Of a stretch of 64,000 bases of DNA, positions 52,597 to 61,023 are shown piece after piece. A program made the position numbers and the translations under genes. Source of the stretch: Ruegeria aquimaris (lineage in GTDB: Bacteria; Pseudomonadota; Alphaproteobacteria; Rhodobacterales; Rhodobacteraceae); NCBI RefSeq assembly GCF_025751555.1, contig NZ_JAOWLB010000001.1, forward strand, positions 62,001 to 126,000. The letters run 5' to 3'. Under the pieces are notes generated by a model that was not told the DNA's origin, ran no database searches, and saw nothing but the letters and a program-made list of their open reading frames with translations. Position 1 is the first letter of the stretch. The number at the start of each line of letters is the position of its first letter.

Positions 52597-53952
52597 TCAA
52601 TTCTCCTCTCGCGCGGCTGAACCCGTCAGCGCAGCTTGCATCCATGCCGCCGTTCGCATCAGGCGGTCGTCCTGTTCCCGTGCCCCGATCAGTTGCACAC
52701 CGATGGGCAAGTCCTCTGCCCCCACCAGAACGGGCATGGTCAGGCAAGGCAGACCTGCCAATGTCCAGATGGTGCAATAGACCGCATCGCCAGTATTGCC
52801 CGCTGATAACGGCAGCGCCTGACCCGAGGCGGAGGGTGCGAGAATGGCATCGAAATCGTTGAAATGATCCACAAAAAACGCCTCCGCCGACGCCTTTACC
52901 TCGATCGCTTCCTCGTATTGCGCGGCGCTGATCGACTTTGCGCGGTCCAGTGCGGCCAGCATCTCGTCGCTCAACTTGCCGACATGCGCGGCGGCGAGTT
53001 CCTGCATGTTGCGGGCAATTTCGAAATCATAAATGGTCTTGTGCACATCGGTCAGCCCGACCAACTGCGGTGCGGCGGGGAACCGTTCGATCCGGTCGCC
53101 CAGCACATCCAGAACCGCCTCGAGCCCGGACCGCGCATCGGCGTCCAGCCGGTCATGATAGGGCATGTCGAACCAGGCGATATCTGGCTCGACAGGGACA
53201 TCAGCCCGAACGCCGTCCAGATTGCTGGGCCGCGGCCACGAGAAACTCGCCGGATCGTCCTGATCGTAACATCCGATGGCATCAATCAGCAGCGCCATAT
53301 CTTCCAGTGTGTTTGCAAAACCGCCGATCTGATCGAGCGTGACCGAGGTGCGGAACACGCCGCTGCGCGGTACGATACCACGCGTCGGCTTGAAACCGTA
53401 TACACCGCAAAACGAGGCTGGCCGGATCACCGATCCGCCCGTCTGTGTGCCCACCGCAAGCGGCACGTGCCGTGCCGCCACAGCTGCGGAGGACCCGCTT
53501 GACGATCCGCCCGGGGTGCGGGTTGGGTCATGCGGGTTGGTTGTCACCGTGGGATGCAGATAGGCAAGTTCGGTGGTCCGGGTCTTGCCCATGATTACCG
53601 CACCAGCCTCGCGCAGACGCTCGACCAGACGCGCATCGCGGCCGGACTTGCGCCCGGCAAAGATCTCGCTGCCCCGCTGGGTGGGCATATCGACGGTATC
53701 CACGATATCCTTGAGCGCCACCGGAACGCCGTGCAACGCGCCGGTTGCCCGCCCTGCCCGCCTGATGCGGTCAAGCTCCTTTGCCTGGTCCAGCGCGTAA
53801 GCCGCGTCCAGATGTTCCCATGCTTGCACTACAGGCTCAGTCTCGGCGATCCGCGCCAAACAAGCTTGTACCAAGTTCTCTGAACTCAGGCGGCCTGCCC
53901 TGATGGCCTCTGCCGCCTGAGTTGCTGACATCAAAGTCGGATCCATCCGCAT
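52597..53952 (-). CDS. Amidase (amidase signature family)
   Basis: 451 residues. The Ser-cisSer-Lys triad is visible: Lys in GVPVALKDIVDT, the cis-Ser in TPGGSSSGSSAAVAA and the nucleophile Ser in GTQTGGSVIRPASF. It hydrolyses a carboxamide or amide bond to acid and ammonia. Start candidates are 53952 and 53946; a frame open to 54000 lies in dctM. It overlaps the end of the TRAP dctM region closely (stop at 53954), so the imported compound is probably an amide or is made into one. Confidence 0.9.
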   Translation of the reverse strand: MRMDPTLMSATQAAEAIRAGRLSSENLVQACLARIAETEPVVQAWEHLDAAYALDQAKELDRIRRAGRATGALHGVPVALKDIVDTVDMPTQRGSEIFAGRKSGRDARLVERLREAGAVIMGKTRTTELAYLHPTVTTNPHDPTRTPGGSSSGSSAAVAARHVPLAVGTQTGGSVIRPASFCGVYGFKPTRGIVPRSGVFRTSVTLDQIGGFANTLEDMALLIDAIGCYDQDDPASFSWPRPSNLDGVRADVPVEPDIAWFDMPYHDRLDADARSGLEAVLDVLGDRIERFPAAPQLVGLTDVHKTIYDFEIARNMQELAAAHVGKLSDEMLAALDRAKSISAAQYEEAIEVKASAEAFFVDHFNDFDAILAPSASGQALPLSAGNTGDAVYCTIWTLAGLPCLTMPVLVGAEDLPIGVQLIGAREQDDRLMRTAAWMQAALTGSAAREEN

Positions 53953-53953
53953 A

Positions 53954-55315
53954 TCAGGGGACCCATACACCAAACAGGTAGTCCGGGAACCAGAGCGCAA
54001 TCCCGGGGAACTGGTACATCAGCACCATGCACAGGATCACGATGAACAGGTAGGGCATCAGCCCCTTGAAGATCTGGATCAGCTCGATCTGCGACTTCAA
54101 TACGCCCTTCAGATAATAGGCCGACATCGCCATGGGCGGGGTCAGGAAAGATGTCTGAAGGTTCAGCGCCACCAGCATGGCAAAGAAATACGGGTTCACC
54201 CCGAACGTATCCAGCATCGGCAGGAAGATCGGCACGAAGATGATCAGAATCTCCGACCATTCCAGCGGCCAGCCCAGCAGAAAGATGATCAGCTGCGCCA
54301 GGACCAGGAACTGCCAGGGTTGCAGGTTCATGCCCACCACCCAGTGTTCGATCACATCATGTCCACCGAGATAGGAAAAGACGGAGGCGAAGGTCCAGGA
54401 CCCCACGAACAGCCAGCACACCATTGCGGTTGCCTTGGCTGTCAGGAAGACGCTTTCCTTGACCTTGCCCCAGGTCAGAGACCGGTAGAGCATGGCCAGA
54501 ACCAGACCACCCAGGGCGCCCATGGCCGCCGCTTCGGCCGGTGTGGCCAACCCGCCCAGGATCGACCCCAGCACAAGGAAGATCAGAACCGTGAGCGGCA
54601 CGAAGGACACCAGCAGGTTCATGTAGATTTCCCGCTTTGGCGGCACATCTTCAAGCTGTGGCTTGGGTGCCAGCGCCGGATTAATGCTGACCCGGATCAT
54701 CACATAGACGATGTAGAGGCCCGCCAGCAACAGACCCGGGAACACCGCCGCCGCATAGAGCCGCAAAGGCGAGAGTTCGGCAATCGCTGCATAGACGATC
54801 AGCATGATCGACGGCGGTATGAGAATGCCCAACGTCCCGCCGGCGCAAATCACCCCGGCGGCAAAGCTTTGGTTGTAGCCCGCCTTGTTCATTGCCGGAT
54901 AGGCCAAGAGCCCCATCAAAGTGACCACCGCACCAACGATGCCCGAAGCAGTAGAGAAGACCGCACAGGTCAGCAGCGCCGCAATCGCCAGCGATCCCGG
55001 CAAGTTACGCGCCGCCATGTAGAGGGAAAAGAACAGCCGGTCGACGATATTGGCACGTTCAACCACATATCCCATGAACAGGAATAACGGGATGGCGACC
55101 AGCGTGTCGTTCTCCATCACGGAATAGGTGTTCTGGTTCAGCAGGTAAAAGATGTTGTTGTCGAAGATCTCGGAAATCGACTGGGGGCTGTGATAATAGG
55201 CGTAGTAGCCAAAACCGACCCCCATCGCGAGCAGCGTAAAGGCGATCGGAAAGCCCAGAAGCACCAGAACGATGAACATGCAGAGCATGACGATTGCGAT
55301 CTGAGGATCACTCAT
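53954..55315 (-). CDS. TRAP transporter large permease, DctM family (amidase-linked)
   Basis: 453 residues with about 12 helices, including AGVICAGGTLGILIPPSIMLIVYAAIAE and the C-terminal ALNLQTSFLTPPMAMSAYYLKGV. The ATG at 55315 lies eight bases after AGGAGG; a GTG at 55321 lies only two bases after it. It overlaps dctQ by eight bases. Confidence 0.9.
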   Translation of the reverse strand: MSDPQIAIVMLCMFIVLVLLGFPIAFTLLAMGVGFGYYAYYHSPQSISEIFDNNIFYLLNQNTYSVMENDTLVAIPLFLFMGYVVERANIVDRLFFSLYMAARNLPGSLAIAALLTCAVFSTASGIVGAVVTLMGLLAYPAMNKAGYNQSFAAGVICAGGTLGILIPPSIMLIVYAAIAELSPLRLYAAAVFPGLLLAGLYIVYVMIRVSINPALAPKPQLEDVPPKREIYMNLLVSFVPLTVLIFLVLGSILGGLATPAEAAAMGALGGLVLAMLYRSLTWGKVKESVFLTAKATAMVCWLFVGSWTFASVFSYLGGHDVIEHWVVGMNLQPWQFLVLAQLIIFLLGWPLEWSEILIIFVPIFLPMLDTFGVNPYFFAMLVALNLQTSFLTPPMAMSAYYLKGVLKSQIELIQIFKGLMPYLFIVILCMVLMYQFPGIALWFPDYLFGVWVP

Positions 55316-55916
55316 TGCCACGGCCTCCTGCCTGCGCCCGGAACATCTCGGGGTGGTCTTCCTGCATGTGCATCAGCATGTCTTCGGTCTCTTTCACGTC
55401 GTCGATACGCGGCAGCCATTCGCCGCTGCGCATGGCCAGCCAGCACCGGGCCATTTCGGCCAGCCCCTGCAACATCAGCAGCGCGCCTGCGACCGGGATC
55501 AGGGTCTTGAAGAAGTAAATCTGGATGCGGGCCGGGCTGTTCCAGCTCACTTCCTTGTACCGCCAGCTGTCCGAGGCGATTTCCCAGCCGTACCAGAACA
55601 GCGCGAACATGCCGGGAAAGAAGAATAGGATATACAGCACGAAATCCACGCGCGCCTGCCAGCGCACCGGAAACAGACGATACAGAACATCGCCGCGGAC
55701 ATGCGTATCCTGCGCCAGCGCATAGGCGCCCGACATCAGGAACAGCGCCCCGTACATCTGCACCATCATGTCAAAGGCCCAGACCGTCGGCGAATTCAGC
55801 ACGTAACGCACGAAAACTTCATAAGACACCGAAAGCGTCAGAATGAGAATGCACCACCCGAAGGCCTTGCCAACCCATTGGCTCAGCCCTTCGATGGCAT
55901 GGATGGTCTTGATCAA
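55308..55916 (-). CDS. TRAP transporter small permease, DctQ family (amidase-linked)
   Basis: About 202 residues with four helices and the DctQ pattern YVLNSPTVWAFDMMVQMYGALFLMSGAYALAQDTHVRGDVL. No ATG lies near the start. A TTG at 55916 has GGGGGA six bases upstream and is preferred over a TTG at 55943 with none. The start is therefore less certain than the rest. It precedes dctM and follows dctP. Confidence 0.85.
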   Translation of the reverse strand: MIKTIHAIEGLSQWVGKAFGWCILILTLSVSYEVFVRYVLNSPTVWAFDMMVQMYGALFLMSGAYALAQDTHVRGDVLYRLFPVRWQARVDFVLYILFFFPGMFALFWYGWEIASDSWRYKEVSWNSPARIQIYFFKTLIPVAGALLMLQGLAEMARCWLAMRSGEWLPRIDDVKETEDMLMHMQEDHPEMFRAQAGGRGNE

Positions 55917-55994
55917 GGTCTGTCCCCCATCATCGCGCCACAAGGGGCGGGGCCGCCGTCGCGGCCGCCGCTCTTGTCAGTTCGAACCTTTGGT

Positions 55995-57089
55995 TCAGCC
56001 GAAATAGTGGCCGTAGGCCAGTTTGTAGTCGGGCTGGTTCAGGTTGAGGTAGTTCATCACGTTCTTGGCATAGGCCTTCTGGCTTTCCACAACCTTGGCA
56101 AAGAACGGATCCTCGCCCGAAATCCTCTCGACCACAATGTCCCAGGCCTTGAGCTGATCGGCCATCACGCCGTCCGGCGTGCGGTAGACATTGACACCCT
56201 GCTCGGTCTGGAGTTTCACAAGGTCGTCGGCATAACGCTTGGTATTGTGCCAATAGAAGTTCGAGTTCTCGGCCTCGGACGCATATTTCAGGATCGCCTG
56301 AAGCTCGGGCGCCAGGGCCTCGTACTTCTTCTTGTTGAACGTGACCTCGAAGAATTCCTGGCTCTGGTGGAAAGAGGCCAGGTGATAGTGCTTGGACACG
56401 TCCTGCATGCCGAAGTCGCGGTCCGAGGTCGGGTTGTTGAATTCGGCCGCGTCGATCAGGCCCGACTTCATTGCAGGCTGGATCTCGCCGCCCGGCAGCT
56501 GCACTACCGACATGCCCATCTCGAGCAGAACGTCTGCCGCAAGGCCCACGGTGCGATACTTCAGCCCCTTCATCTGGGCTGCGTCGGTGATCTGCTCCTT
56601 GAACCAGCCCAGCGGCTGGGCGGGCATCGGCGAGTTGAAGAAGGACACCACGTTCAGGCCAAGGCTTTCCATCAGCTCGTTAAAGAGCTCCATGCCGCCG
56701 CCGTAATGGACCCAGCCCAGGACTTCCTGGCTCGACCAGCCAAAGCACGGGCCGGTTCCAAACAGCGAGGCAGCCTTGGACTTGGAGTACCAGTAGGCTG
56801 GCACGTAGTGGGCCGCATCCAGCACGCCGCGGTGCACGGCATCCTGCATCTGGCTGGTCTTGACGACCGAGTCCACCGGCAGCAGGTCAATGGTCAGGCG
56901 GCCGCCCGACATTTCGTTCACGCGGTTCACGTAGGATTGCGCATTCTCAAGAAAGATACCGCCGCCCCAAGCGGCCTGCATCTTCAATGTAACACCTTCC
57001 TGTGCATGGACAGCCGGAGCCGCCAGAACACCCGCGCCGGCAACAGCCGATCCGCGCAGAAAGTTTCTGCGATTCATCATTTCAGTCAT
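55995..57089 (-). CDS. TRAP transporter substrate-binding protein, Tat-exported
   Basis: 364 residues. The N-terminus carries a twin-arginine motif (MNRRNFLRGSAVAGAGVLAAPAVHA), so this DctP-type protein is exported folded, unlike the two other TRAP binding proteins here. The start at 57089 follows GGAGGAGAA. Residues such as GLKYRTVGLAADVLLEMG and DAAEFNNPTSDRDFGM are typical of the subgroup that binds 2-oxo and aromatic acids. It is followed by dctQ, dctM and an amidase, but the ligand is unknown. Confidence 0.9.
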   Translation of the reverse strand: MTEMMNRRNFLRGSAVAGAGVLAAPAVHAQEGVTLKMQAAWGGGIFLENAQSYVNRVNEMSGGRLTIDLLPVDSVVKTSQMQDAVHRGVLDAAHYVPAYWYSKSKAASLFGTGPCFGWSSQEVLGWVHYGGGMELFNELMESLGLNVVSFFNSPMPAQPLGWFKEQITDAAQMKGLKYRTVGLAADVLLEMGMSVVQLPGGEIQPAMKSGLIDAAEFNNPTSDRDFGMQDVSKHYHLASFHQSQEFFEVTFNKKKYEALAPELQAILKYASEAENSNFYWHNTKRYADDLVKLQTEQGVNVYRTPDGVMADQLKAWDIVVERISGEDPFFAKVVESQKAYAKNVMNYLNLNQPDYKLAYGHYFG

Positions 57090-57441
57090 TTCTCCTCCCA
57101 TTTCCGGGCTGCGAGGTCCGAGCGAACCAAGCCCTGTCCACCAAAGGCAGACCCTTCAACGATAGCCACAGAGCGCAAACATTCAATTTCTTTTCTGCGT
57201 TTTTTGCCGGAATTGGTAATATTTCTTTTCCAGAAAGGGAGGGTGCGCACCATCGGCGCGCAGTTTTGGCTCAATTCCCAACCTGAAGTTGATATCCACA
57301 CACCACGCATGGGCATATCCAGTGGTCAGTCCCTTGCAGGTACATCGCACGGGTGCTGACAAGCGGCATCCCGATCTGGCCAGAAGGCTTTGGTCAGATT
57401 CTGAAAGCGACGTTCTGTTCGCAGCTGGTTAACCGGCACGT
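57090..57441. other. Intergenic region between TRAP and peptide ABC operons
   Basis: 352 bases with no credible gene, holding the promoter of the TRAP-amidase operon and the 3' end region of the peptide ABC transporter. An AT-rich patch (57178-57232) contains two copies of ATTTCTTTTC (57186-57195 and 57221-57230), 35 bases apart, close to where a minus-strand promoter is expected. No clear terminator is seen. Confidence 0.45.
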
Positions 57442-58206
57442 TCAGGCCGAATGTGGCCCCGGGGCAACTGACGCCGCCAGCAAATCGCGGGTATATTCGT
57501 GTTCCGCGCGCATGGCACGCAGCGCACCGACATCCATCACCTCGACAATCTCGCCGCTCTTCATTACCGCGAGACGGTCACACATGTGACCGATGACCGG
57601 CAAATCGTGGCTGACCATAAGGTAAGTCAGACCGTGTTCCGCACGAAGATCGGTCAGCAGGTTCAGGATCTCGGCTTGCACCGAGACGTCCAGCGCCGAG
57701 GTCGGCTCGTCCAAAAGCAGGATCTCGGGCTCGCCCGCCAGCGCGCGGGCAATCGCCACCCGCTGCCGCTGACCGCCCGAGAGCTGGTGTGGATAGCGAA
57801 AGCGGAACCGCCCGCCCAGCCCCACATCGTCCAACAGGCTGCGGACCCGGGCGTCGATATCGGGGATGCCATGCAGATGCAGCGTTTCCGACAGAACCTG
57901 ATCCACCGAATGGCGCGGATGCAGCGAGGCGTAAGGGTCTTGAAACACCATCTGCACCTTGCGGAAGAAGGCGCGGTCACGTTTGCCGCCCGCCAGCGCC
58001 TGCCCGTCGATATCGACCCGGCCCGACCAGTCCGGCGCCAGCCCGGTGATCGCCCGCAGGATGGTGGACTTGCCCGAACCGCTTTCACCCACCAGGCCAA
58101 AGCTCTCGCCGCGCGCCACCGAGAAACTGGCGCCGCGCACCGCGTCGACCCGGTCGGGGCCATGGCCGAACCAGACGTTCAGCCCCTCGATCTCGATCAT
58201 GCTCAT
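57442..58206 (-). CDS. Peptide ABC transporter, ATP-binding protein (DppF/OppF-like)
   Basis: 254 residues, with Walker A GESGSGKS, signature LSGGQRQR, Walker B ILLLDEPTSALD and H-loop SHD. It lacks the long C-terminal iron-sulfur extension of many OppF proteins. It overlaps the partner ATPase by four bases. Last gene of the minus-strand dipeptide operon. Confidence 0.9.
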   Translation of the reverse strand: MSMIEIEGLNVWFGHGPDRVDAVRGASFSVARGESFGLVGESGSGKSTILRAITGLAPDWSGRVDIDGQALAGGKRDRAFFRKVQMVFQDPYASLHPRHSVDQVLSETLHLHGIPDIDARVRSLLDDVGLGGRFRFRYPHQLSGGQRQRVAIARALAGEPEILLLDEPTSALDVSVQAEILNLLTDLRAEHGLTYLMVSHDLPVIGHMCDRLAVMKSGEIVEVMDVGALRAMRAEHEYTRDLLAASVAPGPHSA

Positions 58207-59057
58207 GCCCGGCCTCCGACGCTTGGCGCCTCGGACCAGGCGGGATCGCGGCTCAGCACTTCCAGCTTGGCGCGCGGCTGGTCCAGCCGCGGCAGCGAGT
58301 TCAACAGGCCCCGCGTATAGGGATGCGTCGCCTGATGCAGCTTGTCGGCATCACAGACCTCGACGATGCGGCCCGCATACATGATCAGCACCCGGTCGCA
58401 GAATTCGGACACCAGGTTCAGGTCGTGACTGATGAATATCAGCCCCATCCCGCGCTGTTTCACCAGATCGTCCATGATGTTCAGCACCTGCCGCTGCACC
58501 GACACATCCAGCGCCGAGGTCGGTTCGTCCGCGATCAGGATCTGCGGGTTGGGGATCAGCATCATCGCGATCATGATGCGCTGGCCCATGCCGCCCGAAA
58601 CCTCGTGCGGATAGGCCCGCATCACCCGTTCGGGATCACGGATCGACACCGCGTCAAGCATCTCCAGCGAGCGTTTACGCGCCTCGGCCTTGCCCACCTT
58701 GTTATGTAGCAGATAGGCCTCCATGATCTGGTCGCCCACGCGCATCACGGGGTTCAGCGAGAACTTGGGGTCCTGCATCACCATCGAGATGCGTTCGCCG
58801 CGCACCGTGCGCATGTCCTTTTCGCTCAGGTCCAGCAGGTTCTGCCCCTCCAGCGCGATCCGGTCGGCCTCGATCATCCCCGGCGGGCGGATCAGCCGCA
58901 GGATGGCGCGGCCGGTCATCGACTTGCCCGAACCGCTTTCGCCCACGATGCCCAGCCGCTCGCGCCCCAGCGAGAACGAGATGCCGCGCACCGCCTCGAC
59001 CACGCCCTGACGGGTGGGGAACTTGACCCACAGGTTTTCAACGTCCAAGAGGTTCAT
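58203..59057 (-). CDS. Peptide ABC transporter, ATP-binding protein (DppD/OppD-like)
   Basis: 284 residues. Walker A GESGSGKS, Walker B ILIADEPTSALD and the H-loop SHD are normal. The signature motif reads VSGGMGQR, a variant of LSGGMRQR. The ATG at 59057 overlaps the permease gene by four bases; a frame open to 59576 runs through that gene and is rejected. It has the extra C-terminal end (HPYTRGLLNSLPRL) of oligopeptide/dipeptide ATPases. Confidence 0.9.
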   Translation of the reverse strand: MNLLDVENLWVKFPTRQGVVEAVRGISFSLGRERLGIVGESGSGKSMTGRAILRLIRPPGMIEADRIALEGQNLLDLSEKDMRTVRGERISMVMQDPKFSLNPVMRVGDQIMEAYLLHNKVGKAEARKRSLEMLDAVSIRDPERVMRAYPHEVSGGMGQRIMIAMMLIPNPQILIADEPTSALDVSVQRQVLNIMDDLVKQRGMGLIFISHDLNLVSEFCDRVLIMYAGRIVEVCDADKLHQATHPYTRGLLNSLPRLDQPRAKLEVLSRDPAWSEAPSVGGRA

Positions 59058-59968
59058 TGGCTGCCCTCCTTGGGGTCGAGCACATCGCGCAACCCATCGC
59101 CCAGCAGGTTGAAGGCCAAGCTGACGGTAAAGATCGCCAACCCCGGCATGGTGGCCACCCACCAGTGATCCAGGATGAAGCGGCGCCCCTCGGAAATCAT
59201 CGCCCCCCATTCCGGGCTGGGCGGCTGCGCGCCAAGGCCGAGAAAGCCAAGGCCGGCGGCGGCCAGGATGATCCCCGCCATGTCCAGCGTCACCCGCACG
59301 ATCAGCGACGAGATGCAAAGCGGCCAGATATGCCGGGTGATGATCCGCACGGGGCTGGCCCCTTGCAGGCGCACCGCGCTGATATAGTCCGAGGCGCGGA
59401 TGGTCAGCGTCTCGGCCCGCGCCATGCGCGCATAGGGCGGCCAGGCGGTCAGCGAGATCGCCAGCACCGCGTTTTCGATCCCCGCGCCCAGCGCCGCCAC
59501 AAAGGCCAGCGCCAGCACCAGCCGGGGAAAGGCCAGAAAGATATCGGTGACCCGCATTAGGATCACATCGACCCAACCGCCGACATAGCCCGCCACTGTG
59601 CCCACCAACAGCCCCGCCACCGGTGCGATCAGCGCCACCAGCGTGACGATATAGAGGGTGATACGGCTGCCATAGATCAGCCGGCTCAGGATATCGCGGC
59701 CCAGACTGTCGGTGCCGAACGGGTGGCCAGGGCTGCCCAGCGGCTGCAACCGGTTGCCCAGGTTCTGCACATAGGGGTCATGCGGGGCGATGAGCGGCGC
59801 AAACAGCGCCATCAGCACCAGCGCCACCAGGATGCCCAGCCCGAACATCGCCATGGTATTGCCGCGCAGGGTCAGCCAGCCCTTGTAAAGGCTGGCCAGC
59901 CGCGCATGACGGCGCGAGGTTGGCTCGTCGGTCAAGAGCCATTGCCGCAGGGTGAGTGTTTCGCTCAT
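59054..59968 (-). CDS. Peptide ABC transporter, permease (DppC-like)
   Basis: 304 residues with six helices and the BPD loop (DYISAVRLQGASPVRIITRHIWP). It begins with a cytoplasmic N-terminal stretch and FGTDSLGRDILSRLIYG, typical of DppC/OppC. It overlaps DppB and DppD genes by four bases each. Confidence 0.9.
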   Translation of the reverse strand: MSETLTLRQWLLTDEPTSRRHARLASLYKGWLTLRGNTMAMFGLGILVALVLMALFAPLIAPHDPYVQNLGNRLQPLGSPGHPFGTDSLGRDILSRLIYGSRITLYIVTLVALIAPVAGLLVGTVAGYVGGWVDVILMRVTDIFLAFPRLVLALAFVAALGAGIENAVLAISLTAWPPYARMARAETLTIRASDYISAVRLQGASPVRIITRHIWPLCISSLIVRVTLDMAGIILAAAGLGFLGLGAQPPSPEWGAMISEGRRFILDHWWVATMPGLAIFTVSLAFNLLGDGLRDVLDPKEGSQ

Positions 59969-61023
59969 TTCGACCTCGGATCGAAGACCCGGTACAGCAG
60001 GTCGGAAAACAGATTGAGACAGATGAAGATCAGCCCCACCACGACGGTACCACCCAGCACGGCGTTCATGTCAGCGCTGAGGAGCGCGGTGGTGATATAG
60101 CTGCCGATCCCCGGCCAACTGAAGATGATCTCGGTCAGCACCGAGCCTTCGAGCAGGTTGGCATAGCTCAGCGCGATCACCGTGATCAACTGCACGCGGA
60201 TGTTGCGAAAGGCATGACCCCAGATCACCTGCCGCTCGGACATGCCCTTGACGCGGGCGGTGGTGACATACTCTGCCGACATCTGTTCCAGCATGAAGGA
60301 CCGTGTCATGCGGCTGATATAGGCCAGCGAGTAATAGCCCAGCAGCGTTGCAGGCAGGATGATATGTGAGAAGGCGTTCCGGAACACGCCCCAGTCGCCG
60401 GCGATGGCACTGTCGATCAGGATCATGCCGGTACGCGAGGGCACGATGTCCTGATAGAAGATATCGAGCCGCCCCGGCCCGCCGACCCAGCCCAGCACGC
60501 CGTAAAACACCAGCAGGCCCATCAGGCCCAGCCAGAAGATCGGCATCGAATAGCCCACCAGCGCCACCACGCGGGCGATCTGGTCGATCCAGCTGCCCCG
60601 GCGCACGGCGGCGATGACGCCCAGCGGCACCCCCAGCAACACGCCGATCAGCGTGCCCAGCGTGGCCAGCTCCAGCGTGGCGGGAAAGACGCGGGCGATA
60701 TCCTCGGAGACCGGGCGCGCGTTCAGCAGCGACATGCCGAAATCGCCATGCAGCACATCCCAGAGGTAATAGAGAAACTGCACCAACAGCGGCTTGTCGA
60801 GGCCAAGCTGCTCGTAAACCGCGTCATAGGTGGATTGGCTGGCGCGCTCGCCCACGATCGCCAGCACCGGGTCGATCGGCATCACCCGACCGATAACGAA
60901 GGTGACGAAGAGCAACCCCAGCATGGTGATCGAGACCGACCCCAATGCCACCAGCACCCCTTTGAGCCACGGGGCGAGAGACGCGCGAACGCGCCTCTCG
61001 CGAGTGTTTTCCGTCAGCGCCAT
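59965..61023 (-). CDS. Peptide ABC transporter, permease (DppB-like)
   Basis: 352 residues with six helices and the permease loop (EYVTTARVKGMSERQVIWGHAFRN), with LSYANLLEGSVLTEIIFSWPGIGSYI typical of DppB/OppB. It lies immediately after the binding-protein gene; its start abuts that gene's stop. Confidence 0.9.
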   Translation of the reverse strand: MALTENTRERRVRASLAPWLKGVLVALGSVSITMLGLLFVTFVIGRVMPIDPVLAIVGERASQSTYDAVYEQLGLDKPLLVQFLYYLWDVLHGDFGMSLLNARPVSEDIARVFPATLELATLGTLIGVLLGVPLGVIAAVRRGSWIDQIARVVALVGYSMPIFWLGLMGLLVFYGVLGWVGGPGRLDIFYQDIVPSRTGMILIDSAIAGDWGVFRNAFSHIILPATLLGYYSLAYISRMTRSFMLEQMSAEYVTTARVKGMSERQVIWGHAFRNIRVQLITVIALSYANLLEGSVLTEIIFSWPGIGSYITTALLSADMNAVLGGTVVVGLIFICLNLFSDLLYRVFDPRSK

